Source: Parapristionchus giblindavisi (lineage: Eukaryota; Nematoda; Chromadorea; Rhabditida; Diplogasteridae). From it: DNA of 64,000 nt. Shown here in pieces: positions 1 through 13,000 of this stretch. The stretch lies in assembly GCA_943737045.1 (NCBI GenBank), contig CALSFV010000312.1, positions 310,001-374,000 of the forward strand, read 5' to 3'. How positions within the stretch are numbered: position 1 is the first letter of the stretch; each line of letters starts with the position of its first letter. The position numbers were made by a program, and so were the translations under genes. The notes beneath the pieces are model-generated. The model was not told the DNA's origin. It did not search any database and saw only the letters and a list, made by a program, of their open reading frames with translations.

Positions 1-2003
1 CATGAAGAAAGAGTGACGGGTTTGGTGCGCGATCCAAAGAGTGATAGTACACCCAATGTTGTCAGATCACCCAGAGATGCAGCTAAACAGATATTTAATA
101 TTAATATTATTATTATGTTGTTAATATTACTTTGTTTTCAACAGGTGATTCGATCACGTAAGCAATTCGTGACACGGATCGAGAGAAAGATAGTCAACCG
201 TTGTAGATATCTGAGGTAAAGTCTTAGACCAAATAAAGTGACTAACCAATAGGAGTGGCTACATTATCCGGATTTATTCCCAATTTACGACTACGACTAA
301 CAATGACGACCGCACTCATGAGAAGAGATAGAAGGAATGAGGCAGAACAAGCTGTGGCGAGAGAGGAAACACACAGGAGGACGGCATGCGAGAGATCAAA
401 CTGGAACAATTATTCATTGATTAATCAAAGAATATCTATTGTTTTTAGGTTGAACTACGAGTATAGATGCTAGTAAAAATAGATAAATATAGAGGGCAAA
501 TAAAAAATAATAATAAAATATCGATTACCTCTCCATGCGGAATCCATGCGAGTAGAATTGCAAAGGCGGATGCCAGAAAGGCCACTACGGTAGCTTGTAC
601 CTGACAATTATTGATTGGTAGACCACGCGATTTAATGATTAAGCTTGATAAACACATATTACAAAATAATATAAACAGATATTTTTTTAAACAAACCTGT
701 ATCAAAGCGATATTGGCGGAAACAACAGATCGTCGTTGAGCGGGTGTCTCCAACTCACCCAGATTTGCCTGAAACAATCAATACTGAATCAACTATCGAA
801 ATGCGACCATTAATCCACCTCCATTTCTATGCTCTGCCAAAATTTGGGCTAGTACAGTAGTGCCAAATACAATTGTATACTGTACCTGCTACTACAAAAC
901 CCATAACAATCAACAACCAGAATCATTAGAATTCACCACACCATTATTTTTTGCATCACTACTACTAAGTATACAGTAATAGTAATATAAATATTCCTAT
1001 TTACATAAATGGCAACTGACAAGAGTGGATAATCGACTAGCGAGTGTCATTTCCAGATTTCCTTTGAGACCGAGTAGGGCAGGCACGAGAATAAACACTT
1101 CCGGAACTTCCCTATAAATGGTATGATAAAATAATATCAGAAAAGTCATTCCGCATAATTGTAGCCATATTTTCATATTAAATATATGAAACAAGAAAAC
1201 ACCATGTGTTAAATGTGTTGTATTCCAGATATGGCAATTAGATATAAAATATAAAATATGCAATCTAAATACTATACTATCATCTTTGAAACTCTAATCG
1301 AGGGCCGTTTCATTTCTCAAACTGCACCTTTGTTCACTCTCTAATAATTCATTCAGTTATGTGTACTCACTGGAATAGTTCCCATTCCTGTACATAATCG
1401 AGAACGATACCCGCCAGAACCATGCCAACTCCAGCGATCGTGAACGGAAATACTACCTATAATAAGGAAATCATGATAGCTTGCCCATGAATCAATCGAT
1501 ACAGAAATCAATCAACTTTGAGTAAACCACGCAATAAATCAATGACTGAGCCCGATAATCAATCAATAATGACAGAGTGATCTACCGTACTTGTAAGAAT
1601 AGGATATAGCTCGATTCGACAGGAACAACACCCAATTCGTGTAGATCATTACTTCCTCTACTTTCTGCTGAGGCAGATCGATCTCGTGATGATTGCTCAT
1701 TATCCTTCAGGGTACTCGTCTCACCTCTTAATCAATCAATCAATAATTTTAAATATAATTTTAATCAATAACTACTCTAAATATTATTCGGAGTCAATTT
1801 TCGGTGGGAACGTATCATTTTGTTCAGAAAATCAGTCAATAACGATAAACGAAAAGATAAGGGGTAAATATGGCTCACAATGCAGTCATAGGCACCATTC
1901 CTTCGGTCTTCGACTGTGGACTGAGAGCGGCAGCCATTCTATTCAGATCAGCCAATCCCTTCTGGACTTCCTCTCGAGCCATTCGCCCTGCCTCCTCATC
2001 CAT
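1..2003 (-). CDS. SLC41/MgtE-type magnesium transporter, 3' end beyond window
   Basis: Membrane divalent-cation (Mg2+) transporter of the SLC41/MgtE family. I assembled eight exons on the minus strand: 1879-2003, 1591-1736, 1371-1456, 1021-1111, 697-768, 529-600, 247-400 and 1-82, all with GT/AG boundaries and compatible phases. The start ATG (2001-2003) directly follows an AG acceptor. Family signatures are clear: VESSYI before the first membrane helix, [33 protein letters not shown], and [18 protein letters not shown]. These are the pore-forming MgtE repeats. The protein is cut at the left edge after the second conserved block. In the usual Q of 'LSTQANLG' a leucine is read (LSTLANLG). Function is inferred from the family; the exon reading is direct. 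It lies 336 bp downstream of NAA10 on the same strand, so the two may be co-transcribed. Confidence 0.85.
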
Positions 2004-2338
2004 CTATTCAATCAATATTATTATTATTATGAAAATAAATAAAATAATGCTGACTCGATGAATAGTAGGTAGGCAACGCCGATATGTCACGGCTGTCATT
2101 GGTCACAAGGGAACGTATGATATGATAATGATAAATAAATCTTTATCTATTATTCAAATACTCTACTCGGACGAGTCAAAACAAACAAACACAACAAAGA
2201 TTACTATGTAACACATCAATGAACATAAAATAAAAAAGAGTGAATACGGGTATTTGAATGATTAGAATGAATAGATATCATAGATTAAAGGAGAAATGAA
2301 TGAATGGAAAGAGATCATAGATCAGAATGACAATTCAA
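2004..2338. other. Intercistronic gap between NAA10 stop and SLC41 start
   Basis: AT-rich 335 bp with no supported coding exon. It lies between two minus-strand genes. An acceptor-like GAATAG abuts the downstream ATG, as expected for a trans-spliced or operonic gene. No clear AATAAA was seen on the minus strand here. Confidence 0.5.
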
Positions 2339-3652
2339 TCAATGTTGACGTTTCCTCTTGTTGTCTTCTTCCTTCTTGGGGGCGAAGAAACTCTGGAAAG
2401 TGTTGAATCATCTACCCATATGGGAATACAAATGAGGGGAATGAAAGAGAAGGGATAGTAAATATCGAAAGACTGTGACTGAAAGGAGGGAGGGTGAGAG
2501 AAAGAGTAATAAAGCCATAGGACTGACGGGAGGGGAAGATATGTAAACAATATCGTATAATATGAGAAAGATGAAGCTGTATCGTACCTCACTATGAGCA
2601 GGCTCAATGTTGTTCTCCTTAGCAAAGGCAACCAGATCTCGCTTCATTGCATATGCATCTTCTCCATCAGCATAGTATCTGAAAGAGTACTAACTTAGAC
2701 ATACAGAATGAACTTATTGCAGTATACCCAAATAGGATCAAGTGAGAATTTTAAATGCTTGTAACATGATGAAAAGTATAAACGTGATATTCAATATTGC
2801 ATAAATAGATAGTTGATCCATAAGAAGAATAGCAAAAGCAAATAGTACTCACTTGGGCTCAACATCAACAGTGGAGAACTTGAGAGAGTTCTGGTAGAGA
2901 TTGAGTGCAGCTCTGTAATCGATATCGTTACCGCAATCCAAATTAAATTGATAAGAATACCTGTTAGACACACGGACATGAAGAGATACGAAGCGAGCAT
3001 TGAAAGTCTCAATCATAGCACGGGCTGTTTGGTCCATCAACTTATTGGCCAATCCTAGAGAAATTTCACAATCAATAACTGGACAGTTGAGCAAATATGT
3101 ATAGAGGTGTGACAAAAGTATTAATAGTGAGATATATACCAAGACGTCGGTAGCTTCTCTTAACAGCAAGAGATGTTATGTGACCATGAGGTTCATCTTC
3201 GGATTCCTCTTCCATCTTAGCGAGAACATACCCAACAACGGTACCCTGCAAAGTAATTAGAATAATAATAATATGTTCAGCACAACCAACATTTAAAGTG
3301 CATCATTTTCATGTTGTAATATCAACAATGTTAAAATCAAGCAGTCTATTTATTTAGAATGTCAATAGGACCTTCGGTTATTCATATGCTAAATGCCGTG
3401 AATAAAGAATGAACGATACTATTAAGCTATGTAATTTTTCAACAACTACAAGTGTTCGGGAATTAGGCGTTTTGTTTAAGTCCAGACAATCAGACTCAAC
3501 AATACCTTCTCGTCCTCAGCGACGTAACTGAGTTGTGGCCAAGAAAGAGCGTGGAAGAAGTAGTACTTCATCTGGTAGTTCTCCGGCAAGCACATAAGAT
3601 TGCAGTGCTGAGTGTTCAGCAAATCTTCAGGGCGTGCCACGCGAATATTCAT
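2339..3652 (-). CDS. naa10: N-alpha-acetyltransferase 10 (NatA catalytic subunit)
   Basis: Catalytic subunit of the ribosome-associated NatA complex, which acetylates N-termini exposed after Met removal. Six exons (about 3506-3652, 3140-3245, 2962-3054, 2853-2912, 2588-2678, 2339-2392) give a protein of about 183 residues, close to the conserved core but shorter in the C-terminal tail than the human protein. It begins [11 protein letters not shown]. The GNAT fold is recognisable: the acetyl-CoA loop RRLGLA near residue 82, the [17 protein letters not shown] strand/helix, and [19 protein letters not shown]. The tail ends in a short basic stretch KRKRQH. A TTTTGTCAG acceptor lies 9 nt before the ATG. 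The start is shared as a head-to-head promoter with the nucleolin-like gene. Identification rests on strong motif recognition; exon edges are my splicing and could be off by a base. Confidence 0.93.
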
Positions 3653-4023
3653 GGTTTAATCCTGACAAAATACGAAATTAAACAATTACTTAGCACTTGA
3701 AATCGATTTGAAACAGAAACGAAATCATAACAGGCTTGAAAATAGAAAAACAAGAAAAAAAGTTTTCACAATGTCGATCACACAGTGAAACTGGCAAGAG
3801 ACAAAACTTGGCAAATTGCCAATTTTTAGCTGCAAAATTTTGTATAGGTTCCCCGTCAATATTCATTTCCCATGTTTTGTGGGCTGCTACACAGTTACAC
3901 GATATGAATTCAAGTTTCTTTTGGGTTTTCATTCCCTCCTTTTTTCTTCTTCTTTTTCACGTTATTAATTGAATTATTGATTTTTAAAATCATTTTCTTT
4001 GTTTTCCAGAAAACTAACTCAAC
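3653..4023. promoter_or_regulatory. Bidirectional promoter region, NAA10 (-) / nucleolin-like (+)
   Basis: A 371-bp spacer separates two divergent start codons. Each ATG is preceded by a splice acceptor (TTTTGTCAG 9 nt upstream on the minus strand; GTTTTCCAG ending at 4009 on the plus strand, 14 nt upstream of the ATG). These are best read as spliced-leader addition sites or ends of 5'-UTR introns. No TATA box could be assigned. Confidence 0.5.
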
Positions 4024-7000
4024 ATGGGTTACGACAGTCCGGCTCGTGGGCGTGGTGGCGGACGTGGTGGTACGTTTTGATCACGATTAGAATATCGTGA
4101 TATAATCTGCATTTTTAAAGGTGGACGTGGACAGTCTCCTGGTGGATTCCGAGGTGGTCGTGGACAGTCTTCTGGAGGATTCCGAGGTGGTCGTGGACAG
4201 TCTCCCGGAGGATTCCGAGGTGGTGGATTCCGTGGAGGTATTGGATTAATTAATTGTATTTGAAGTTTATATGGTAGCATATATAGCAATTGTTGCATGC
4301 GATTCAATTCAGGCCGTGGTGGTGAAGTTGCCTCTCGCGGACGCGGTGGTGGATTCTCCCCTCGTGACGGTGGCGGAAAGTTCTCTCCTCGTACGTTTAC
4401 TTCTTTATTACAGCAAAATGACCTTGACTAACAATAAATAATCGAACGTTATCAGGTGGACGCGGTGGCAGCCCTTTCAGAGGTGGAGACCGCGGAGGAT
4501 TCAGAGGTGGAGATCGCGGAGGATTCAGAGGTGGCGATCGTGGAGGATTCAGAGGTGGACGTGGAGGTTTCTCCGAGGATCGTAGAGGTGGTTTCCGTGG
4601 TGGACGCGGAGGAGCTGGAAAGTTCAACGGACAGAAGAGAAAGTTCGGAGAGGATGATGATGAGGAAGAGGATAATGACGAGAACGGTTCGAGTTAGCAT
4701 TTTCTCTCGTTAAATCATGTTTTCTCGTTTGCATGGAAATCATACATGGAAAACTTGTGTTCTGGAACTTGTGTTCTGGAAGTTAAAATTGGGTGAGATG
4801 TAAAATGGGACATTTAAATATAACCATTTTTTAACATTTTCAATTTTGTGTGGATTTTGGCTAAATCAGTCGGGTCTTGTCGCTAGAGACAATTCTGCTC
4901 ATATGATGAAAATATATGTTATAGCAAAAATATAATGATTTACTTTTCAGCACCTTTCAAGAAGTCTAAGTCCGCACCTAACACTCCTGCCAACAAGAAG
5001 AAATTCCAGAAAGAGGAATCCGATGATGAAGAGGAGGTAGATGCAGGAAGTGACGAGGAAGAGGAGAGTGGTATGTATTTTTGAAAATTGATCGGCGTTA
5101 ATAATTTTAATTTTACGCTATATTTTATGTGAATTAATTGCGATCTATATGATAGATGACGAACCCGCACCGAAGAAGGCTGCTCCCAAGAAGGCAGCAG
5201 CTGCTGCTGAGGACGACGATGATGAGGATGTGAGTTCGATTTTTTTCGATATGAATGCATGTATTATATATCAAATAAAGAAAATGTTAGAAATGGAACA
5301 CGTGAGAAAATTTTACTTTTAGGATGATGATGACGAGGAGGATGATGAGGAAGATGATGAGAGTCTCGAGGATGAAGATGACGACGATGAAGAAGAAGAA
5401 GAAACCCCCAAGGTAATTGCGAAAATTAATGAAATCCAAATTTCTTTTCAAATTTAAACTACTTAAAAAATCTAGTAAATCTACTACTAAAAGGTAAACG
5501 AAATCTTTTTTTAAGATTCTGGCTGGGGTTACTCCAAAGGGTATCGTAAAGAAGGATACTGCTGATAAGAGTGCCAAGAAGGTCGATATCAGCAAGCCCA
5601 GCACTCCTGCAACTGCTGTCAGTTTATGAATTGATAATGCAACTCATTTATTTACTAGTAGGTCAGAGCTGTGAATAAATTAATCAATTTAGGCTAAGAA
5701 GACTCCTTCCACTCCTCACCCTAAGTCCAAGCTCAATCAAAAGGATGTTGCTAAACTGAAGTTCGACGAGGAAGACGATGACGAAGAAGATGAGGATGGT
5801 ACGTAACATATAATGCTTGCTATTTTTTCTTTTCGAACATTAATCTATTATAGAAGACGAGGACGAGGAGGAAGAGGCACCCAAAACGGGAGCCGCAGCT
5901 GGTGATTCTGATGAAGAAGATGAGGATGAGGTACAACAATTTCAATGTAGTCCATTGGAAAAGACATTTGAATTTAGGAAGAAGATGAAGATGAGGAGGA
6001 AGATGAAGATGAAGATGAGGAGGAGGATGAAGACGAGGAGGAAGAAGAAGCTCCCAAGGTTTGAAACGTTTATCTGCTGTAATATGTCATATGTTAATTG
6101 CAGCCCGCCGCTAAGAAAGTTGAAGCTAAGCCTGCTGTTACACCCAAGAAGGCAGAATCGAAGCCTGCTGCTAAGAAGGAAGAGCCTAAGGTTGCTGCTA
6201 AGAAGGAAGAGCCTAAGGCTACTGCCAAACAACCCGAGCAAGCTGCTAAGCGTAAGCTTGTTGACGCGACTGTAGTATCCGAGCATGAACAAAGACGCGA
6301 GGAAGATCATAAGAAGACACTCTTCATTAAAGGATTCAACAGAAAAGTAAGGATGTTTTGAATTATGTTATGTCAGCTGTAAATACTATTAATTTTATTT
6401 TGGCTTAAAAGCAATTGTTTCAGTCATCTGCTGATGCCCTCAAGAAGCTTCATCCTTTGATTACCAACGTCCGTCACCGTGACAACCAGACTGCCGCGTG
6501 GTTGATTTTCGCCTCGGAAGCTAACGCTGAAAAAGCATTCGCGGAACTTTCTAAGAAGAAGGAATTCACTGTTGATTACTGTGGATCGAAGAGCAAGCAA
6601 CACGTGAAGCTCATTCGTAAGTTTGATAAAACATTTTCCCGCATGTTGTATTCTGTTATTCTATTATTTATTCTTGCTTTACACAGTTTTTTCTGTTTTG
6701 TACTCTGTTTTTTTTTTCCAGAAGATAAGGCCGTAGCACGTCCCATCGATCCTACCTTGTTGTGTATCCGTGGCCTCCTCAAGGAAGTATGTGATTTTTA
6801 CTAATTATGAGTTTAATTTATTCTCTACAAACTATTTCAGACCACCGTTGAGAATATTCGTTCGATATTCACCACTGCCTCGGACGTTTTGATGCCCAGA
6901 GCAACCAAGAACGGAAAAGGAAGCGCTTGGGCGTTCGTCAGATTTGAAAATGAAGCTGCCGCTAAGAAGGCGTTTGATTCTAACAGAAATTTGAAGGTAA

Positions 7001-7552
7001 TCGAAAACATTTCAATTATTCATCCATACATGTATTCAGATCCTTGGCGCTCCAATTACTGTTCTATTCGCGTTTGCTCAAGATCAGAAGAAGAAGGAAA
7101 AGGCGCTGAAGAAGCCCGTTGAGAAGAAGGAGAAGGTTGCACCGAAAAAGGCTGATGCGAAGAAGCCGGTATGTTATATTAATTTAAAGTTTACAAATGA
7201 TATATGTGGGAGGAGCGCATACATTTGCTTGTTAATTTAAAAAAAAAAATTTAGGCCCTGCAAGAGGAGAGCGATGATGATGAAGATGACGACGACGATG
7301 ATGAGATCCCTTCAAGTGATGAGGGTATCGAGGAGGAGGATGAGGAAGAAGAAGAGCCACCAAAGAAGAAGGCTGCTCTTGCTAAGGTATACATACTTTA
7401 TAACTACATGATTTCAAATAAATTATTTTAAGGGACCCGCTGCGAAGAAAGCTAAAGTAGCCGCTCCTGAATCTGATGATGAAGACGATGATGACGATGA
7501 AGATGATGATGATGATGAGGACGACGACGACGATGAGGAGGATGATGAGTAA
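4024..7552 (+). CDS. Nucleolin-like nucleolar protein (GAR, acidic tracts, two RRMs)
   Basis: Likely nucleolar RNA-binding protein involved in pre-rRNA processing. The multi-exon product starts MGYDSPARGRGGG and has, in order: an N-terminal GAR region built of RGG/FRGG repeats (about 4024-4620); a KRKFGED basic-acidic junction; long Asp/Glu tracts separated by Lys/Pro/Ala segments with APKK/KPAAKKEEPK repeats (4950-6260); a degenerate RRM (RNP2-like LFIKGF at ~6322, 'AAWLIF' as RNP1); a second RRM (LLCIRGL ~6757, SAWAFVRF ~6926); and a C-terminal Lys/acidic tail ending in a run of Asp/Glu codons. Vertebrate nucleolin has the acidic part first and GAR last; here GAR is N-terminal. Introns are short with GT/AG ends. 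Not a histone chaperone or SR protein by domain order, but the RRMs are divergent, so orthology is inferred. Confidence 0.75.
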
Positions 7553-8129
7553 TTTATTCGATTCCCTCCATTATTTGATGTAATGATAATACAGTAGTAT
7601 ATTGATTTCTCTTTATACCCCATATCTCACTTCTCCAATATTGTTCTCGTTAGTGTTGGATTGTATCTTGTTGATGTTTTTGAGCAATTGTTATTACACG
7701 TTTGAATTGTTACATTTATTTGATATTTTTAAATCTTTAGTATCTCAACTTTACACTCACGCTTTGTACTGTTTTGTTGCGTGGTTAGGCATCGTTATGA
7801 ATAACTACGACCAACCTCTTTGTTAAGCAAAAAAATTGAAAAATCCATTATATTACCTCGGCTAGACTTGTTGATTGTTACGTTTCGCGTTATGTACCAC
7901 TTTCGTCTGCGTTTCGACATTCATGTACGTACGATCGTGTAATGAATGAACTTGTTCACAAATAAACCTCGTATTATTCACATTCGAACGCTCCAGATTT
8001 ACCCTCTCTTGTGTATGCTTCGGCTTTTGCGCAAATAGATTCTATCATTTGATAGCGCATGGGAAAAGCATCGAATGAAATATAGATCAGTGGTTGTTCA
8101 GTATACTTTTCGTATGAAATATGTGGGGT
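7553..8129 (+). other. Nucleolin-like gene 3' UTR and downstream spacer
   Basis: T-rich sequence after the stop. The first convincing polyadenylation signal is AATAAA at 7961-7966. No coding exon was found on either strand. Confidence 0.45.
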
Positions 8130-8392
8130 TCTCAGGCAAATCTTTTTGAATCTAATTAGAGCAATTTTAGAAGAAACTAGGGCTAAATTAGATTCAAAAA
8201 TCTCTGATTAGATTTAAAAAACGTTCTGATTAGATTCAAAAAGACAAATGTTCTGATTAGATTCAAAAAATTCTCTGATTAGATTTAAAAATTTTCTAAT
8301 TAGATTCAAAAAATGTTCTGATTAGATTCAAAAAGGCGGATGTTCCGATTAGATTCAAAAAATGCCCCGATTAGATTCAAAGCGATTTACCT
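8130..8392. repeat. Minisatellite, CTGATTAGATTCAAAAA-type unit
   Basis: About nine imperfect copies of a 20-32 bp unit with core GATTAGATTCAAAAA, separated by variable short spacers (for example GACAAATGTT, GGCGGATGTT). It lies in the gene-poor gap between the nucleolin-like gene and the V-ATPase gene. Confidence 0.8.
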
Positions 8393-10076
8393 GAGTTTAT
8401 TGAATGTTATATGTTTTTTTGTTCTTCATTATATAAGCGCCGTGTTAAAATTGAGGTTTGAATTCGAGGAATTTCCCACATTGGTGTGCATCACATTTGA
8501 TAGAGATAGGAGATAGGTAAAGAAAGTGATGATAGATGAATGGGAAAGATGAGAGAGCGCAGATAGTGAAAGATCGCACTGTGCTACCTGCGACCGAAGA
8601 CCAGAAAATAGTCTTTCGCATTGGTGAGAGAGTGAAGGATTGAGAGAGGACGGAGATGGTTAGAGTAAGTGTAGAGAGTACGGTAGAATGAGAGTGATAG
8701 AGCACAGAGATGGGGAAAGTGGTCTCTCCTCTCTCTTCCTCTTTCTATGATAGGAGTGGATCATGTCTCCCCACCTTTACACTTACTCTTTGTCTCCCGA
8801 CACGATACACTTTCTGATTCATATTGATTGATTACGGTATGATTGCTGATTATTGATTATCTTTATCAAGTACGAACTGGAAGACCCTTGTCCATGTGTC
8901 TCATTGGTACGGTAGACAGTCTATTAAATCAGCTGGCGATAGTTTCAGTGATCTACCGTATCTCTTCTGATTATCGATTGATTGATTGATAGTATTGTAA
9001 AGGGTTGCGATAACGATCTCGAATGGCCTTGTTGCTTCATGGCACTATTCTTCTTCTTCATCTCTTCTCTCTTCATTCCTCTATCTATCATTGTCTTTCT
9101 ATCAATACTACTCTTTCACGATGTATAATGTCACTATATAGTGCATCCCATCCAGTGTTTCTACTATTTTTTATATTATCGATTGATCGTTACATACTGT
9201 AACTATTGATAGATCCTCCCCAATAGTTCAGGTACCGTCACCTTGACATAATCTATTGATTAGTTCTTTTGACGACGGATGCTTGAATGGGTCGAGATTG
9301 AAAGGACACTATTGTATGGGGGTGATCGGACTGGTTTCGATAGATGAAGGGCAGAGGGAGAGGGAGAGGGAGAGGGAGAGGGAGAGAGATATACTAATCG
9401 TTTCACGAATTATCGATTGATTATGGGATACAGTAAGTAATACGAGATGAAGGGGTAAGTAGAGGGACGAGACAAGGAGAGAAACAAGGGATCACCCTTT
9501 TCTACTCTACACACATAGTGACAACAATCATTCATTCATTCCTTCCGTTGACCCATTCCTCATAACAAGAAATATTCTGTTTGCATTATTTCTCACAGTT
9601 GTAATCACGGTGCGGCCAACCGCAGACAGGTTCGGTCGCACCTATCCGAGTCCGATTTCCTCCTGCTCATGTTCACGCGCATTCTCTGAAAACTAACCAG
9701 AAGAGGCTTTAAGTACGTTCCCGGATAATAAAGTATTATTAATGAATCATTTCCACATTTTTTCCGTTCCGCGACGACTTCCGGTCGTCACTTGTACGAT
9801 TATCGATTAGTTGATTGATTGATTGATTGATTAATGAGTGAGTGAGCTTACATAAGGAGAAGTATTCTATGTTTGGTTTGATCATCCATCTTGACGATTG
9901 AGATGAAGAGTGTCTCTATCCCTCCACTCCCTTGTCCATCTCCTTCTATGTCCACATGTTATGAACACCTCATGTGTGCCTTTTGTAGTTTGTACTTTGA
10001 CTCTTTATGATCTTTGATCTTTCTTCCAGTCAATCAATAAAGAGAAGCGAACCGAGGGTTCGGCACCGACGTCGAA
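8393..10076. other. Gene-poor spacer and V-ATPase upstream region
   Basis: No supported exon. It contains CT/GA-rich blocks, a GGGAGA hexamer run (about 9353-9386), and many TTGATTGATT motifs typical of this window's introns. A TCTTCCAG acceptor ending at 10,029, 47 nt before the V-ATPase start, may be a 5'-UTR intron end or trans-splice site. A less repetitive, GC-richer block at 9600-9800 is the best promoter candidate. Confidence 0.4.
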
Positions 10077-13000
10077 ATGGGTTCGCTTTATCGTTCAGAA
10101 GAGATGCGCTTCTGTCAGCTCATCGTTGAGAAGGTTAGAACTTTGATCTTTGATCTCTAGAATGATCTTTGATCTTGACAAACGTTTTGTCTTCTTTGAC
10201 AAACGCTATTTTAGTATCATACCACGTTGCAAAGAATATGAACATTTCGATCTCTCCCTTCTGTTTATTTTAATCTCTCTCAAAGGGTTATGAGTAATAT
10301 TTGTGAATGACGAGAGTCAAAGCAAGAGAAAGAAAGAGATAGATTGGTCATTAATTGATTGATCTTCGATCACTTCAGGATGCAGCATATTCCGCCGTCG
10401 CTGAGCTCGGCAAGCACTCGTGTGTTCAGTTCAAGGATGTAAGTTGTGATCTTTGATCTTTGCGTATAGTATAAGTTGATCTTTGATCTTTTAGTTGAAT
10501 CCCGATGTAAACTCCTTCCAACGTATCTTCGTTCGTGATATTCGCAGATTCGACGAGATGGAGCGCAAGCTTCGTAAGTTTCAGAGATAATACTTTGATC
10601 TTTTGATCTAGTTTGGTAGTTTGATCTTTGATCTTTGATCTTTAAGGATTCCTCGAGAATCAGATCGTGAAAGACGGTATGACTATCGGTGGTCGTGTGG
10701 ATGATGGAGACTATGAGAGTATGCCTACTGCTGAATTGAATCAGTTGGAGGTGAGATTGATCTTAGATCTTTGATCTCTGTACATGAACAAACAAATCGC
10801 AAAATATGTAAAAAAAATCAGAAAAATTATGCACCCAAATGTCTCTGTTTGCTTAACCAGGAATGCTTGAACATTTGAATGGGACATTAATCATCGCATT
10901 TCATTGTGTGGGTGTCTGAAATTAGTTGTTTTTGTGGGATGAAATATTGTTTAATGGAAAGGGCTTCTTTTAAATATGACACATTCCGAGCTCTTTCATC
11001 AATCATCCATTCCATTGTAGCCATTCCATTATTGCTGCTCCCTTTCTTTTGAAAAGATACAGTATACATTGAATACAGAATTGGCTTTCAATTTTTACTG
11101 GAAATGTGTGCTTTGAATAATGGGATAACTACCTTTTTCACAGTACACCAATTGAGTGTCAGAAATACCTTTTTCTGTCTCTTTTCCAACAAAATATTAA
11201 TGGAGTAAATGAGGATATCTCTGAATTGCAGACTACATTGAATGATCTCGAGAGAGATGTCAAGAATATGAATGATTCCGATGGTCTTCTCAAGAAGAAC
11301 TTTGCCGATCTCAAGGAATGGGACGCTGTTCTCGTCAAGACTGACGAATTCTTCGCTGGTGTACGCTGATCTTTAATCTCTGACCCATGATCTTTGATCT
11401 TTGATTTCTTCAGGGAATCGACACTGATGCTAATGCTGAACTTGATGATCAAGAGGAAGTAGTGGGCACGCGCAATGTCGATAAGGGACCTATTCAGTGA
11501 GTCCAAATATCAAAAATCAAAGATCAAAGATCAGAGATCAAACTTCAATTCTTCAGATATGTAGTGGGTGTGATTCGTCGTGAGCGTATTCCTGCCTTCG
11601 AAAGAGTGCTCTGGCGTGCATGCCATCACACTGCCTACGTGCGTGCCTCTGATATCGAAGAACAACTGGAAGATCCCGATTCGGTATGTGGAGGATACGG
11701 TAGATCGATATTGATTGATTATAGTAGATTATATTTATTGATTAATTACGATAATCTGTTAATTTAGGGCGAGATGGTCAACAAATCCGTATTTGTCGTC
11801 TTCTACAAGGGAGATCGTCTGAGAAACATCATTAACAAGGTATTTATCGATTATTTGGATTATTGATTGAACTACAACGATTTAAATTGAAGGTTTCCGA
11901 TGGATTCAAGGCTAAGCTCTTCGCCAACTGTCCTCGTACATCCAAGGAACGTCAGAGCAGCGTTCACGAGGTCGGCAAAAGATCTGGTTTCATGCGGTAT
12001 TCGAACCAGCGTGATCTGGATAGTTAATCTAAGCAGTTAGCCACTACACTATGAGTAGTATCTTTAATTCAGGTGCGCGCCCGTATCTCCGATCTCGAGA
12101 CAGTCATTGGACAAACTCGTGAACACAGATTCAGAGTACTCCAGGCTGCAGCCAACAACCACATGGCTTGGCTCAAACAGGTACACTTTGAAATACAAAT
12201 CCGAAAAGATGCAAAAAACGAGTTTCAAGGTCAATTTGATGAATACGTATAAATATTATTATTCTCATTTATTAGTCTTGAATTATCAAGCCTAAGATAA
12301 AAATGCGGGTGAATACACAAGTCTAAAATTCGTAGAAACGATATTGACAATTAATGAGAGAATAAAGAATAATTCATTTATTTTTCTATAATGTCCCTTT
12401 AAGGTCAATATCCAAAAGGGTGTCTATCACACTTTAAATCTCTTCAACTTCGATGGAATCGGAAGATTCTTCGTCGGTGAATGTTGGATTCCTCTCAGAG
12501 ATATCGACAACGTTCGTGCTGCCCTCGAGAGAGCTTCGGTACGTGATTACTGTATATGTAGGGTGGTGGGCGTGGCCTAGCTACCGTAGTCTGTAACTCA
12601 GTAATCCTTCCAGGAGGCGACTGGAGCTTCAGTTCGTCCCGTACTCAACGTACTCGAGACCTCTGAAGAGCCACCAACGTACAATAAGACGAATAAGTTC
12701 ACATCTGTGTTCCAGAGTATTGTAGACTCTTATGGAGTTGCCAGCTATCTCGAATTGAATCCCGGTACGGCAGATTATTGATTGATTGGAAAATTTTAAA
12801 AATAATCGTCTTTGGTAATTTCAGAAATCGAAAATTATCTAGAAATCAGAAAGTTAATCAATCGATAATTAACCAATTACAGCTCCATACACTATCATCA
12901 CTTTCCCCTTCCTCTTCGCTTGTATGTTCGGTGATCTCGGTCACGGTATTCTCATGTGAGTTTTGATTTTTGATCTTTGATCTCTTGATCTTTTGATTTT

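Noticed and set aside
13..219. Plus-strand 68-codon frame at the left edge
   Set aside because: The minus strand here carries the SLC41 exon [16 protein letters not shown] and the preceding intron; the plus frame is its shadow. An apparent missing splice donor vanished once the right strand was read.
5942..6310. Long minus-strand frames over the nucleolin-like gene
   Set aside because: They arise from complementing Asp/Glu/Lys-rich codons; the plus strand has the RRMs and splice sites.
8130..8392. CRISPR-like array
   Set aside because: Spacers are too short and variable, repeats imperfect, and the DNA is clearly eukaryotic; it is a minisatellite.
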